From assembly GCA_023846275.1 (NCBI GenBank), contig CM043869.1, positions 36,730,737 through 36,794,736 on the forward strand: DNA of 64,000 nucleotides, given 5' to 3'. The DNA is from Vanilla planifolia (taxonomy: Eukaryota > Streptophyta > Magnoliopsida > Asparagales > Orchidaceae). This document shows, one piece after another, positions 39,201-53,230 of this stretch. The position numbers and the translations under genes were made by a program. Below the pieces are notes generated by a model. That model had not been told where the DNA came from and did not search any database. It saw only the letters and a program-made list of their open reading frames with translations. The number at the start of each line of letters is the position of its first letter. The stretch's first letter is position 1.

Positions 39201-40030
39201 CCAAGCGCATCATCTTCCTTGTCTGGGATCATATCATTGTCCATTACTAATTCAATTCCAACTTTTAAGTGACGGCATATTTGAAAAAAGGACGACTTTT
39301 GAGAATTGCTAGATAAGGTACCCGAAATCTTATGGAGTGGTGAAAATTGCATATAGAATAGGAAAGTAAAATGCAAGCCTACAATGTTATATGTACCATG
39401 TTTCATTGAGCCCTTAGTTCCCAGCATAATTTGGGTAAGAGGAAGTTTGGATCTATTCTCGAACTACCTCATAATATTCATAAGCAGATTGGCAAGCTAC
39501 AAATCAAATAAATGACTTTAAGGCTGAATGACACTGAGAATAGAAGAATGATGCAGTTAATCTCACAATATCACAGTGTTGCTTTGCGTGATGAGTGGTG
39601 GTGACAATGTTTCAAGTAGCAATGGGATAAAAATACAATTTGTTTTTATTCTTTTGCAACTAAAATGAAACAACAAAACGTAATACATCAGTTGCACAAT
39701 GAAATTGGGGAAGCACTCATAAATGCTGGAGATATTAAGATCATATTGTTGGAGTATTTTACAACAAAATGGAGTTCTAGCATCCAGTCTAGAAGACTGT
39801 CTGATTTGCCAACCTCTTGAGTCCAACTCTCAAGCTATGAGACTAATATGATCCAAGAACCAATTATTGACAATGAGATCAAACAAGACATATCTTTCAT
39901 GGGTAGGAATAAAGTACTTGGTGTGAATGGTATCACCAAAGAAATTTTCAAAGCATATTGGAATATTACCCAACATGACATTATAAAGGCAGACATACAG
40001 GTATTTAACTTTATTAAGATCATTTGAATT
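36220..40030 (+). mobile_element. Plant L1-type LINE, 5' part (ORF1, endonuclease, start of RT), decayed
   Basis: The ORF1-like part begins near 36225 with a run resembling plant LINE ORF1 (FFMLHFENKEDKD) and has a zinc-knuckle start (CFVCGKI, about 36615) with no complete CCHC. Basic, Lys/Arg-rich sequence follows to about 37320. The endonuclease end is clear at 39067-39260: DLGFICNKFTQYNNKE, then WRLDKILLNM, HHLPCLGSYHCPLL, matching the 'DLGF..KFTW.N...RLDR.L...HLPR..SDH.PLL' pattern. The RT start is at about 39845-40020 (IKQDISFMGRNKVLGVNGIT, like 'NKAPGPDG'). It has many frameshifts and stops; key residues are changed (SDH to SYH). The 3' part appears to continue at 44085. Confidence 0.68.
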
Positions 40031-43000
40031 TTTTATGAGTTTATTAAGTTAAAAAGAGAAAAATATGAAATTAATATTAAAGTAATCTTCTTATTTAATA
40101 GGAGGATAGCCCTTCAACTCTCCCAAGAATTTGACATAGCTTCGGAACTACATGTGAAGGAAGTTGGAAGAGCAAGAGAGAGCTCGGTGAGAGGAAGAAA
40201 GAGTTGTTTGGAGGTGGTTTGAAGGAAAATAGAGAGGAAAGAGAAAAGCCTAAGAAATAAGGATTTCTAATCTTGTCTTGCTGAAATAGCATGCTAAGGC
40301 ATGATCTTGCTCAATTATCTCATCGTGAATCGAGTACTTCCTGCTTAGGCTGTTGTGGAGTTGGATTTTGTGTAGATTTTGTGAAGTTGTGGTTAGGAGG
40401 CTATTGTTAGCTTTCAGTGGTCTTTCATACAAAACAAATGGTGCAACCAAAGCTGGTGAAGGGCCATTGAGTTAATACAAGTGCAGCAATCGATCCACCA
40501 AGAATAGTACAAGTATGATGTGTTGATCAAACAAGTACAATTAGTTCAAAAAAAGAGCAATAGCAATCATCCGTCTAATCTCTTGTCTAACTAATGATTA
40601 TTGAGGATTGTACAAGTATGATGTGGTGATTAGACAAGTATGATGAGTTTAGAAGAAGACTTAAGAGAGGTCGCTAGTCCAATCCCTTGTCTAACTTGTG
40701 TATGTTGAGGATTGCTTAATATGTTAAAGGATTGCTTTATAAGATCTTTAAGGGTTGTTTGATATAATTTTTATAAGCGTTTTTACTATTGATAATGAGT
40801 AGTTTTGTGGTATGTGGTGTAATAGAAAGTGAAAAAATAAGTGCATGAATTTTTTGAAAAATTAAAAATAGAAACTTAGTTAGTATTAATGAAATGTTAT
40901 GAGAATTGTGTAGGAAATAAAAAAAAATAGATAATAAAAAAAGAACGATCATTCAAAAAACTTTAAAGTCATCACATAGTCAAGCTAATTAATTATGATG
41001 TAATTTGATTGTTTTACTAAATTCTTTGACTATTACTGTAGAATGTACGGTAATATAAGCATATGCATGACTGATATTATTTGTATGTGTTTGATTTTAT
41101 GTTTGCACTTCATTACTATATATATGTGTGTGTGAGTATGTATAAAAGTATAGATATTTATATGTATTTATGAGGATAAAAATTAGGATATATGTTAAGA
41201 AAAAAATAAAAAGAAGAGAAAAGATGAAAGCTATTATTGCATAGTGATCTAATAGATCACAAGAAAGAAAAAAAGATGCGATATAATATTTCATTTATAA
41301 ACCTATCTTATAACCACCGATGTGATAGACATCATCTCTATTATCATAGGCATTCAAAGATGGGACCATGACATGAAAGAGGTTTCATTTTTATTTGTAC
41401 AAAATGTTGAAAATAAGGATAATGGCTCCATGATGATAAAATATACTTTATTTTTAAGAAGTAGGGATAATAGTCACATGAGAAAATCTGAGCCTAGATA
41501 AAAAAAATTTAAAAAATAAGAAAAATGATGTTGGTTCAACAAGAGGGGGTGAATTGTTAAGAATAAAAATTTTGATTTCTTAAAAAATATTTCAAGAAAA
41601 TATTTAAAGTAAATTTTTAATAAGATTTAATAAATATATAAAAATAATTTTCTACAAATTTTAATTTTATTTTAAAACATATTAAATTTTATAAAAGTTG
41701 TATAATTAAAAAAATTAACCATAATTAAAAATGTATACAATCGATTTTTAAATAGTTTGGCTTATAAAACAAACCTATATCTACCCTCAATAAAAACTAG
41801 ACAAAGCTAACACAATATAAGTCCTTGGTTAAAAGATAGACATGCTAAACCATCATAAAAAAAACAAACAATATAGGCTATTATAGCCTTACAACAAAAT
41901 AAATGTGATACGTCACTATGACCTTACAATGAAATAAAATAGCAATAAAAGAAAAATATTTAGCGACATAAAATCAAAATCAATACAATCAAAATACTAT
42001 GCTTGATAAAATCATTGAAAAGATACAAGTTTCTTAATTAAATGAGTTATGGATTGAGAAAACTAATAACTAACTAATTTGAGAAGAAACTGAATTTTAG
42101 GAGTTTGACGAGTGAATGATGCAACATCGTATGGAAGCGATGATGTAAACGAGTTGTTAACTAATTGAATATTTTTGCTTTAAACTTTTCTTTAAATCAC
42201 ATAAAAATATTTAATTTCGTACAAAATTTTTCCTATTTATATATACATTCTAATGATTAAAAATACTTAGCAAATACCCAATTTTGTCGTTACAATTTTT
42301 GCAGCTTTTGTAATATTTTAATTAAGAAATTAATAATTAAAAAATCACAAACTCTTTTAAATAACAGCAAAATAATCATTGCACAGGAGTTGTCCAATCG
42401 GAACACTCTAAGATCATTCAATCGCGAAAACTACACAATTGAACGAATGCAATCAAATTCGTGCATTTAGAAATATGAAATTGATGTGGGCCGCTAAATC
42501 TGAATCGCGATCTGACAACCGGATTTTGATCCTATGCATGAAATAAATAGGGATCATTTGATCGCGAAATGGCACGATCAGACATCTGATAGAATTAGCG
42601 CTTCTGAAAAATTAGATATGGCGGTGATCATTTGATTGCAAAATGCGCGATTGGACGGCTCACTTCATTCCTACAATTTGGGAGTTTACAATACAAAAAA
42701 ACTGTGTTTTAGTCCCACATTGTGAAATTAAATTACTACTTTCTCCTTATAAGAAATCCTGTAGACTTCAAAGGCCTAGTTTTAGGGTTGGCTACCTCGT
42801 GTTATGTATAGGAATTAATCACCTGTGCGACCAATTATATTCTTTGTATTTGGTTGATCTGAAATGCAATGTTTGGGGTTGATACAAAAAGTGTTTGGTG
42901 TACTGAGTTAGGATTAGTTTGCCTTAACCGTAGTGGTTTACTATAGCGAATTGGTTTAGACATAATTGTTTCTACCAAACAGGGTTTTGTTAGTATTAAA

Positions 43001-44084
43001 TTTTCTAGTAATTAATTAATATAATTAATATTTTTTTGTAATAGATTAATTAAGGATTTCAAAGATATTATTAAGATAAAATGATGACTAAAATAAACAA
43101 GAAAGATGAATAAAAAATATTACAAACTTAAATATTATTTTAATATTAATTTTAATTTAATTTATGTGCTTTATAATAAATATTTTGATCAAACTTAATA
43201 TTCTAATCAAAATAAAATTAAAATACCTAAAATTAAATTTAAAATACATCTTTTAGTAGTTTGTCACTCCAACCAAGATGATTTTCATAAGATTTAACAT
43301 TTGCACATCTTCTTTAAATCTCTCACGAACACGAATATCGACTACTTAAAGTCTAAAAATTCACTTAAAAACAAATTCATTAGAAATATTTAGAGTTTAT
43401 TATCATCAAATAAAGCACTGTGATTAAGAATCAACAATACAACAAAAAAAACAAAGTAAAATGATGCGAACTTGAATATAAAAAGAAAAAAATTATGAAA
43501 TAAATGAGTGTTATATGATGTTATTACTATATGAGGACTATATGTATACTTAAATTGGATGCATAAGAGCTTAGATATATCGATATAGTTTTTTTATTTA
43601 TAAATTACAATGCATTGCTTTACTTACTAATTTATTTTACTTATTAAGTAAATTACTACACTTTTGTTTTATTTTGTTATATATAACTAATAGTTTGTCT
43701 ACTTAATATATCATGCTTATATCTTATTTATATTACAAATAATGATGCAAACACTCACAGTGTTCAGGTTCCCTTGATGACCACTTAGAACTCTAAATTT
43801 GACATTATGTTGTACTTTGTAAGTATTAGAGAGAAACTTTTTGTGAGGGTATTATTGTTTTGTTGTTAAATGTGGTATCAGTAATTATGTGCTACTTTTC
43901 ATATTTTAAGATAGATATTGCATGATATTTTTCATTTGGATGTATTAAACTAAATGTTTGAATTTAAGATGTTTTATTTATTTTCCTTGCCTATTTTAAT
44001 TAGTGTCATAGATACTTGTTGCTTACTTTATTTTTACTCAACATATTAGTATTTGAATGTATTTTATCTAGTTTTATCTGATTT
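40031..44084. mobile_element. Insertion of about 4 kb inside the LINE, class unclear (LTR-type likely)
   Basis: This block interrupts LINE RT similarity, which stops near 40025 and resumes near 44085. It contains a 115-bp tandem duplication (40500-40722). From about 41525 there is a 'caacaagagggggtgaattg' phrase followed at 42360-42660 by repeated 'gatcatttgat(c/t)gc.aaa' words, both of which I associate with LTR-type elements of flowering plants. No gag, pol or transposase was recognised. It may itself be composite. Target-site duplications were not identified, so the ends are accurate only to tens of bases. Confidence 0.45.
40500..40722. repeat. Tandem duplication, unit about 110 bp
   Basis: Two units share 'gtacaagtatgatgtg.tgat.a.acaagta', 'tccgtctaatctcttgtctaact' / 'tccaatcccttgtctaact' and 'gttgaggattg'. 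They lie inside the LINE insertion. No coding meaning was seen. Confidence 0.65.
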
Positions 44085-46170
44085 AAGCTTGATAAGGGGT
44101 GCTAAACACTTTAGTGTTGCTCATCCCAAAGAGATAGAATCTCATGCACTCTAATCACTTTAGGTAATTTTTACTTATGAAATGACATACATATAGTTGT
44201 GATTAAGGTTATGATAAGTAGATTAAAACATGTTCTAGCTAACATAATTGCCCTATAGTAGGATGCATTTATTCTTAAGAGGGCAATTTAAATAATATTT
44301 TTGAAGCATAAGAAATCACACATAAGCTCAAGAATTCAACCTCTGTTGAAGGGCTCATGAACATCAAGTTAGACATGTCGCAAATGTATGACAATATTAT
44401 ATATAATTGTCTGATTAAGGTGCTCAAATTGATGGGTTTTTCTAACTCGTGTTGTGCTTGTATCTTGAGCCCAATATATGATATTCTTTGTAATAGGATG
44501 AGGCTTTCATGGATTATGGCTACATGCAGGGTAAGACAAGGATGCTACTTTTCTCATACCTATTCACTACTACTTTAGAGCTTTTGTCTTTGCTTATTCA
44601 TAAGAGTCAAAGTGAAATGAGAATCATGAACATTAAGACTTACCTAATGGCTCTAACAATCACCCATTTACTTCCTTGTAAATGAAGTGATGTTTTATGC
44701 TTCAGCTAAATGTGTTGTTGTGACAACCATTAAGAAGATCATTAATGATTATGCAGGTGCATCAAGACAAAAAATGAATCATATTAAATCTTGTTTAATG
44801 TTCAATAAAGAACTATCAAAGAGACAAAGACAAATGATAGCTAAGAAGTTATGAATGAGACAAGGTCAATCTATGGTGCACCTGGTGGTCTTAATTTTTT
44901 TTACAAAAAATCATAAAAGGGAAGATTTCAATCATATTATGTAGAAAGTGATGGATAAAGTGTTGATTTGGGCTACTATATCCCTACCACTTGTTGAAAG
45001 GGCTATCATAATCAATGTTGGAGGTTGTCCCTCTTTACACCCTTAGTCACACAATGGTCCTAATGGGGATTATTACTGAGCTTGAATGCATAACTTAAAT
45101 TTTTTTATAGTGGTTTAGTTGAGGGCAAAGCTTAGCAATACATCAACAGGGAGAGAGTTCCCATGCTAAAAGGTTTTAGAGGTTTAGGACTCGAGAGATT
45201 AAAGACATTACAAATGGCCTTAATTATTAAGCATTAAAAGATATTCCTTGCTAGAAAGAATGTCATCTAGAATGATACTCTCAATCTCAAGTATGGAAAA
45301 TTTAGTAATATTGTCCAATGGAGAAGAGGAGATTCTAACCTTTGGCGAATGCTTTGTAAGGTAGGTGAATTCACCAAAGCTAAAACTATGTGGTGCATTG
45401 ATAATGGGCTATATAGTGTGATATCATGTAAGATAAATAGATTGATAATAGGCTTTTAAACAAATGTCCAACATCTATTAATAACAATACTAATTGCAAA
45501 TTAGCTTTGGGTTCCTATTAGATTGTGATGGACAATAAGATTGGTATAAACTTTGTGCTAAATTTGGATTGCATTTAACAAACAAAATTTGCAAAACAAA
45601 AAAGCTCTAGTGGAGAAAAAGAACAAGTTGGTTTGGCATTACATAGGAAAAAAAACTAATTGTCTCATATCTATATAAAAACTACTTCAATTTAAATTAG
45701 AATGGGGATAGTCCAATAAACTAGATCTGAAAGCTCTACATTCAACATATGGTTAGAATTTTTATCCAGCAATGTTTGTTTACCTTATGTTGTGTCTACT
45801 AAATGTTAACTATATCAAAGGGGAATCAAAAGGATATTCAATGCCCATGGGATTGCCCTCATGAAGAAACATTGATCACATTTTCTAGAGCTATGAGAGA
45901 GCAAAGTCAGTTTGAAATTTTATGCTTTAACAAGTGTCCCATTACCACAATATTCAAATGTTGGATGAAATTTAGTCTTTATAGGAATTATTAGATTGGA
46001 TGTGAATAAACCACATGAAAGTAAAACTAAAGGAATTAGTAAATATAGTTGTTTCTATGTTATACTATGTATGGCAAGATAGGACAATAAGTTGCACTCA
46101 AGCCTGACACTCTCAATCGCTATTATGATCAAGATTATTTTATTTACTATATCATAATGTAATAAATTTT
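44085..46170 (+). mobile_element. Plant L1-type LINE, 3' part (RT, thumb, zinc-binding end), decayed
   Basis: RT similarity resumes with a patch like 'LIPK' (44110-44135), then SRLKHVLANII (about 44218-44250) and IKLDMSQMYDN (44360-44393), the family's 'KLDMSKAYDR' catalytic block. MGFSNSCCACI and VRQGCYFSHTYSLLL (the 'RQGDPLSPYLF' block, D lost) follow. Next come NDYAGASRQKMNHIKS (about 44745-44790, like 'YC.ASGQKIN..KS') and the downstream region with GLGLERLKTL-like similarity. The final zinc-knuckle-like part, CPWDCPHEETL, is at 45855-45885. Many stops and frameshifts are present. Similarity fades near 46170; no clear poly-A tail was seen. Confidence 0.75.
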
Positions 46171-47430
46171 CATCAAGGGACTATTCAAACCTGCATGAGC
46201 TACATGTTACTTCATATAAAGGTCAGTTGTGTCTACATAAAGGCCAACTGTGACATTATTAACATTGAAAAAGAATACATAGTATCAGTGTTATCATTCG
46301 AGATCATTAAGAAAAGGCCACTCCTTATTACTTGATGATATGTCTTCTCTTCAACACCTTTGGAGATGTAAAAATATATTATTACTATTGTAACTTGTTT
46401 GCATCAAGATTTTCTTACACCATCAACATTTGCATAGAGTCCTAAACCTTACATTATTGTTAAAGGTTGTATGTAACACATTTTAAATCATGGTATTTAA
46501 CATTATGCAATATAGTATAAGGCCTTAGTTTAAATCAATATGATTGTAATCATAGGTATTTTAAAAAAAAAGTATTTTTTCGGAATATTATTATTTTTAA
46601 TTAAATATTATTATATTAATTTTAACTTAAGAAATGTGTCATATTTTTAAATGAAGTTAAATTTTAATTGATTATACAATTGAAAAAAGATATTCTAGAT
46701 ATTAGTTATGAGTTTTTTGAAGAAAAATATTAAAAGAGAAGCGAAGAGCTGTTTGAAGTTGTTGCAATAAGAGGAAACAAAGAAGAGCAAGTTCTTTAAG
46801 GTATGAAAGAAAATTTAGATTTCTTTTGGTTCATTTTATTGGATTTAAATGAAATTTTAGTATAATTTGGGTATATAGTATAAAGAATGTTGCATTGATA
46901 ATTCAACCAGATTTATAATTGAATTGGAGTAGATTTCATGGGTTTCATTTTTCGTTTAGAGGAAATTGTATCGTATGATTGGATCCAATGCATAATACAA
47001 TTAGAATTAAGTCAATTTAAGAAGAGAGTAATTTAAGTTGAAATTGGTAAAACTTAGTTTTGGCTCATAAATAATAATGAAATATTTAGGTTCAAATAAT
47101 ATATCCATACAAAGGCTTACTCAAGATACTATAGGTTTAGAATTGAAAAATCCTAAGATCACAAAGTAAAAATATTTGTAAAAGTTAAGCACTTGCACAA
47201 ATTCTTTAACATGAGGATCTCAATCTACAAAGGAAAGTGGTTTAGTTATCCACACCTAATATAACTCAAGTTGGTGATGACATAGTAAGGTACACATAAG
47301 TGGAGTTTTTGAATTTTAAATAAAATAAATCATACATTTACTTACACAAGCTATAAAATTGGAAGTAATGAGTAATTCCTTTAGTAAGATGATATAAAAA
47401 GTACTAAATTTAAATATATTTTTGGCGATT
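46171..47430. other. AT-rich intergenic DNA
   Basis: No gene, domain or sharp repeat was recognised between the LINE end and the repeat block that follows. Confidence 0.55.
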
Positions 47431-47439
47431 TGGCACCCT

Positions 47440-48300
47440 TGTGGTTGTTAGAGAATGAGTTAAGATCTTTTTTGAGCATTTTGCTCTCCTTCCTAATACA
47501 CTTTGAAAATCACATTGTCAAATGATTGATCATAACACCTTTTATATCATGCAAGCTTGATAGTAGTATTTTATTACTTTATTTAAAAAATAATCTCTTA
47601 TGACATGATGAGCATCCCTATTTATAAAAATCTTAAGGGGTATAATAGTAATTTGATAAGCTTAAGAATATCAAAAGACACTTAGGAATATTAGGAGTCA
47701 TATTTTGAAATTCTAAATGATATTTTAAGAATTTCAAAAATCATCACAAAATTATAAAAAAATACTTTAAATTATTCCTAAAAATCTCTTGAAAAACTAC
47801 AAAAATTGAATGTAATATTTTGGACAGTGGCAGTGCAAGTGCAAGGTGGCACAAGCAGAGAGGTGTGGCAACCTTTTGGTGATTGGATTGTAGGTCAATG
47901 TGGGTTGGCAAGTTGGCATGAATACGATGGTCAATTGTTTGTGAGTCAATGCGAGTTAGTTAGGGTCAACATGGGTTCATAATATGCATGAGTTTGTGGA
48001 TCAACACCAATGGTTGGTGGGTTGACATAAGCCAAATGGGTAAAGCAGGTCACATGGGTTTACTCGAGTTGAGTAGGTGGAGTTGGCTGCATGGCAAAGT
48101 GATGATAATTACAGCAACAACCAGCAATAAAAATAATTACAAAGCTTAATTTAAGTTATTTTTAAGTCATTTTTGACAAAATTTTGTATTGATAGAATTA
48201 CATGAATATTACATAGATTTTCTAAAATGAACTTAAAGCTAAAAATATTTAAAAACTATCAACTAACCTCTAAACAACTCAAAATAAAATTTAGATGTAA
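47440..48300. repeat. Decayed relative of the repeat block at 53494-54430
   Basis: 47615-47760 matches 53785-53910 in order: 'tccctatttataaaaat' / 'cccccttatataggaat', 'ttaaggggtata' / 'ataagggtaca', 'aagaatatcaaaagacact' / 'ggaatactaaaagacac', and an AT tail. A G/T-rich stretch (47825-48085, with words such as tgggttggc and gtcaacatggg) then takes the place of the GC-rich minisatellite. The element class is uncertain, but an LTR is likely since both carry a TATATA-type box at the same point. Confidence 0.55.
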
Positions 48301-51300
48301 ATAATTAGACAAACCGAACATAAGAATGAAACATGCTAATAAATAAGGGTTGATTGCAATTGACCACTATACAATAATGATATGGAGACTGATAAGAAGG
48401 AAAGAAGTTTATCCTGACACAGTTTTGAGTTTTAGTATGACTAGTACGTCTCCAAGTGAATCCTCTACATGATGTGTGAGACACTACTGCATCAGAGAGA
48501 ATGTAAGTTTCAATACGTTGAATATAGAAGAGATTGGGCTGAATGTACAACACAATGAAGTTACCATATGGTTTAATCAAAGTTAAATGTTGTCATTGTA
48601 CGATGTTTGAACTAATCATATCATACAATTAACTCATCCATGGTATAATTATTTAGGGTCAAAGAGTGTGTTGTGGTTCAAATAGTCTAATAAGGGAAGA
48701 GGGTAGGATTGATCGTATTACACAATGAGGAAATCATATAATATCATAGATAAAAGGATTAGTGATGAAGGTTTAGAGTTGTGCCATTTATATAATATAA
48801 TAGGAAAATCATCCAATATGATGGCTTTGTAGTAGAAAGAATGTTTTAGGTTGTATAATCATAAGTAGTATTAGATATTTAAATTAGAAAGGATTATATA
48901 ATATTTTGTGTGAATGCATGATGTTATAAGGAATTAAGATGATAGGAAAATTGGATAAAAAATTTATATATAATTTATGTAGGTTCTAGTATGATATAAA
49001 TATGATATTAAATTAGTACATAAGTTATTATTAAATTAAAGTATATTCATATGCCATTTAATATTATATATCCTAAGATGTGGCAGTCATTTTTTCGAAA
49101 ATTTATTTATATTTCATTGTCATATAATGTTATATATTTTAGGGATCTTTTATTTACTTGGCTACATGATCAATCAGGTGCTTCAATAGAATCATGTAGG
49201 CATTGGCTTATAAAGAAAAGGAAAATATATGTTATGGCATTTAAAGTAAGTAATACTTTTTTAAATAAAAAATATAATAAAAACATTTTTAAAGATGTTA
49301 TATTTAATTTATATAAATATAACATTACTCTTTTGTAGGGTTGATAAGATATAGATGTGAAAGTTATACTTAATTGGATATTAGTGTCATGATATGATTT
49401 TGTTAGTTGAGTGTAGAGTGATCAAGTATATGTCTAGAAGCCATACCACTATATTATTAAATACATATTAGTACTTTATATATAGTGGCCATATATAGGT
49501 TTGGGTGTTGGACTTTTATGGATGGATTTTAGCTTATTGTGCCTATAAGCATACATTATTTGAACATTGATTGATTATTATTGGATTCAAAGGATAGCAG
49601 TTAAATAAAAAAATTATGATCTAATGAATAAAATATGAAATTAGTAAACTAATAATAGAATATTCTACATATTTTTCTAATTTTCATAAAATATGGATAT
49701 TAATGATCATGTTATGATTCATATTATGTTATCTTATTATATCATATTTTTATATTTTTATTACTTTATTGATTTGTCTATTAAATTCTATAAAAATCTT
49801 ATTAGTATATGCTTCACAAGTCATACATCTATTATGCATAAAGATAAGGATTACTAACATAAATAAGGATTTTATTCACTATCTAGATTAGTGGTAGAGT
49901 TAATATAATGATTTTGTATGAGCATACTATACTTTAGTGACATTTTTTTATAGATTGCTAGTATTGTAAATTTATGGTTGGTTGTAGGATATTTGTGATG
50001 TAGATTTTATATAAATATGTTGATATTTTTTCAAGATGATTTTGTTAATAACATATTGATGATTTTTAGATTTGCTCGGGTTTAGATTTTATCTCTTTAT
50101 TAAGTTCTTATTTAGGAATTTTGTGTATCTTCACATGTTTTAATTATGTTTAGTCATCTGATTTTTATTATATTATATGATTGGTTTAATCATCTAATTG
50201 CTCGAGAATGATTAAAATATTAGGAGAAAATTTGAAATATGAAGGTTAGAAAGGTAAATAAATTTCATATAGACTATAAGAGAGAAAAAACTTGAGTAAT
50301 ATAAGTAAAAATACAAGACTTGAAATGATGAGATATCTTTTGAGGGTAACTTGATCTTGGATATCAAAAGGACTTCATTGTTAAATATATTGGAGTTTGA
50401 GAAATTTTAAAATAGGTGACCAAGCAAGAAGTGACCCTTTGGAGAAGGACAAACCCAATTAATATAGTTCAGAATAATACCTCGCCAAGGAAGCTTCGGA
50501 TGTTATATGGAGTCCTAGCAAATGGAGTATGATCGGGTGGTATTAAAGCCAAAAGTTGTAGATTTAAGGGTTTTTTTGTAGCCAAATAGCTCACAATATA
50601 TACTCGTTTAGCATTGTATCATTTTTTAGTAACTAATCATGTTTAATGATAAGCATATGGTAATACCTTAAAAAATTGACTTTTATTTCACATTTCATAA
50701 TTTATTTTATCTTAACTTATCATGATAAATTATCAAGTCACATCATCATCATATATAATGATATTATCATAGATGATGTGTACATAAGATTTATATAGCC
50801 TAACAAAATCATTTCTTTTTTCTTTTTCTTTTATTCTCTATAATTTTTCTCTTTCTTTATTTTTGACACATTTATCAAATAATATAAATCACTTATATGC
50901 AAATATATCATGTCATAACATATGATATTTTATTAACTATTTTTAATGCACAAATTTTATTCCACTTTTCCTTTTTCTTTGGCTTCGTGCACAATAATAT
51001 CATGTATAAAACTATTGCAATATACTCATTTTTCCATCAATAACATGTTATATATTTCATCTTATTCATATTTTTCTCAATAATAAACCTTGTAGCCTTC
51101 AAAACTTCTTATTACTTAAGGTATATAATATTTTGATTCTTATGCCATTTATTACTTTCTTAAAATTCTCATATAAATTATGACATCCTTAGCTTCGCTT
51201 TTCTCAAATTTAGTGTGATGTTATCTAATTGTTTTACCTTTTTTTCATTTTAGAAAAGCAAATTATTTTTTTCTTTGATCTTTGAAACCATATAATATAA

Positions 51301-52780
51301 ATTATTTAAAATATTTATACTAAACCATTTCAAGCAAAGAAGAAGTAAATTTTGAAAACCATGATAATGAAATCAACTTTTTATGCAACCTTTGAAAATC
51401 ACAAGATTTTGTATATATTTATTGTAAAATATCAAGTTTCATACCACACAATGAAATAAAATCTAATATATTCCCATGTACTCAAATAAAATGATTTATT
51501 ATTGTGATAGCTATACAGTTGATAAGAAAAATAAGCATCTTCTTTTGTCAAGTCTTCCCTCTTTACTCTTTGATAACCTTATGATGAGTCTCATTTTGAC
51601 TTACAAGTATTACGAAAAAAAATTAAACCAATTATCATTGACTCAATGACAAGACATGTACACATATATAAATCACACTATATGATACTCTTAGTTAAAT
51701 CTTCTAAATTGATCATATTTTAATATTTCTTAATATAGTAATGTAGTATCGAAATTCAATTTTGATGGCAAATGGGTGGCACAATTGTTTCAAGCAGCAT
51801 AGAGTTTGACTTATATAAGATAATATTTTTAGAAAAATGCAAGATGAAAAACATAAAAACCCCAATAAAGTAATACATAAGAGCTACTCATTCAAGAAAA
51901 TTTTAACAAAGAGTAGGCTAAGAGCCACACAGAAGTCACTTTGTATATTAGGCCCACGTCCTCTTCAATGATGCAGAGATGGGATACTTGAAAATGGGGC
52001 TTAAGAAATTGATGTCATGACAAAGAAATAACAAAATAACATGTCACATGAGTGTAGATTAAAAGCATCAAGAGACCTTGTAAGCCTTGTGTGAAAACTA
52101 GAATATCAAAATAACTTCTTATAAAGACAATCTAAACACTTACAAGAATCAAATAAAGAAAATAATAAAGATATTGGTAGACAAAAATTGTAAACTAAGA
52201 AAACTAAAGCAACAAAATGGAAAGGGAAATAACATTGTGATAAGAAATGATGAAGTAAGAATTGACAAAGTAAAAAGGAATCGTAAGAGGTAGCGAAAGG
52301 AAGACAAGCTCGTAGAGCATAGGTAATTGACATGACATCTTATTACTTTGGTTTCACACCTCTCCTCCCTGTATTGGAGCCCTGATGAATCAACATATCA
52401 AAATTTTTTTGCTACATTCAACCTTGGATCTCAATCAAATGTAAGAAAAATAAAATTTTTACTCATTCCAAGATTATCATTACAAGGTTAGGCTATCTTT
52501 TTTTATAAAGAGCTTAAGCACAAAAGATGAAATAAAAAAATAAAAGAAAGTTACAAAAATTATAAAGAAAGTTGTAGTAAAAAAGCTTTTGAAAAAGATG
52601 CTCCCAAAAAGCTTTTGAAAAGCTACATTTTTTATTTTTGACTTCTATTTACTAAAACACTATAGCTAATATTGCCACAAATATCTTTTTAAAAAACTAT
52701 TATTTTGGTGCAAAATATTTTCTATTAAAGTTATTACCAATAACTTTCTAAAAAATTGTATTTTTAGTTCTATGCCATAC
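48301..52780. other. AT-rich intergenic DNA
   Basis: About 4.5 kb with no recognised gene. Small open frames (48305-48580, 49051-49338, 52106-52333) show no domain. Parts near 50700-51740 and 54650-55080 share words with 31000-31700 ('attgactcaatgacaa', 'catatgatat'), suggesting old dispersed repeats. Confidence 0.5.
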
Positions 52781-52789
52781 AAGTTTGTG

Positions 52790-53230
52790 CAGGTCATCGT
52801 GAGTTGCATCTGGGACATTTAGTCAAGAGCAAGTTTGCAAGTTTATAGGCCATTGGCAGTGTCACGAGTTAGCGTGTTGGGCCCGGGTTGGCTAGTCGAT
52901 GCAATGTTAGCATAATCCCATGTCAGAGTTAAGTGGGTGCCTCAAGACGAGTTTATGGGTCAACATGATGTCAATGTAGTCACGAGTTAGAATAAAGTGA
53001 GTGTCGTGAAATGACTTAAAGAGTTAGTGTGGCATCATTGGTTGGAGTCATGTTGGCATGTTGCAAACTATGTTAGTTAGTTAATGGAGAGAAGTGGTAC
53101 CTTACTCGTTATTCAAATCAAACTTGCAAAACCTGTTCACCAAATTGATTTGATTGAATGTGATCTGAGTCGGTAGGGCAGGTAAGGTTTGGCTAGTTGT
53201 AGTAGAGCCGACAAAATATGACCCAATGAG
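52790..53230. repeat. G/T-rich block, probable decayed minisatellite-like sequence
   Basis: The stretch stands out from AT-rich flanks by repeated words such as cgagttagcgtg, gggtcaacatgat, gtcacgagttag and gggttggctagtcgatgc. They look like CpG-to-TpG/CpA decayed forms of the words in the GC-rich tract at 53980-54170. Exact units can no longer be drawn. Confidence 0.4.
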
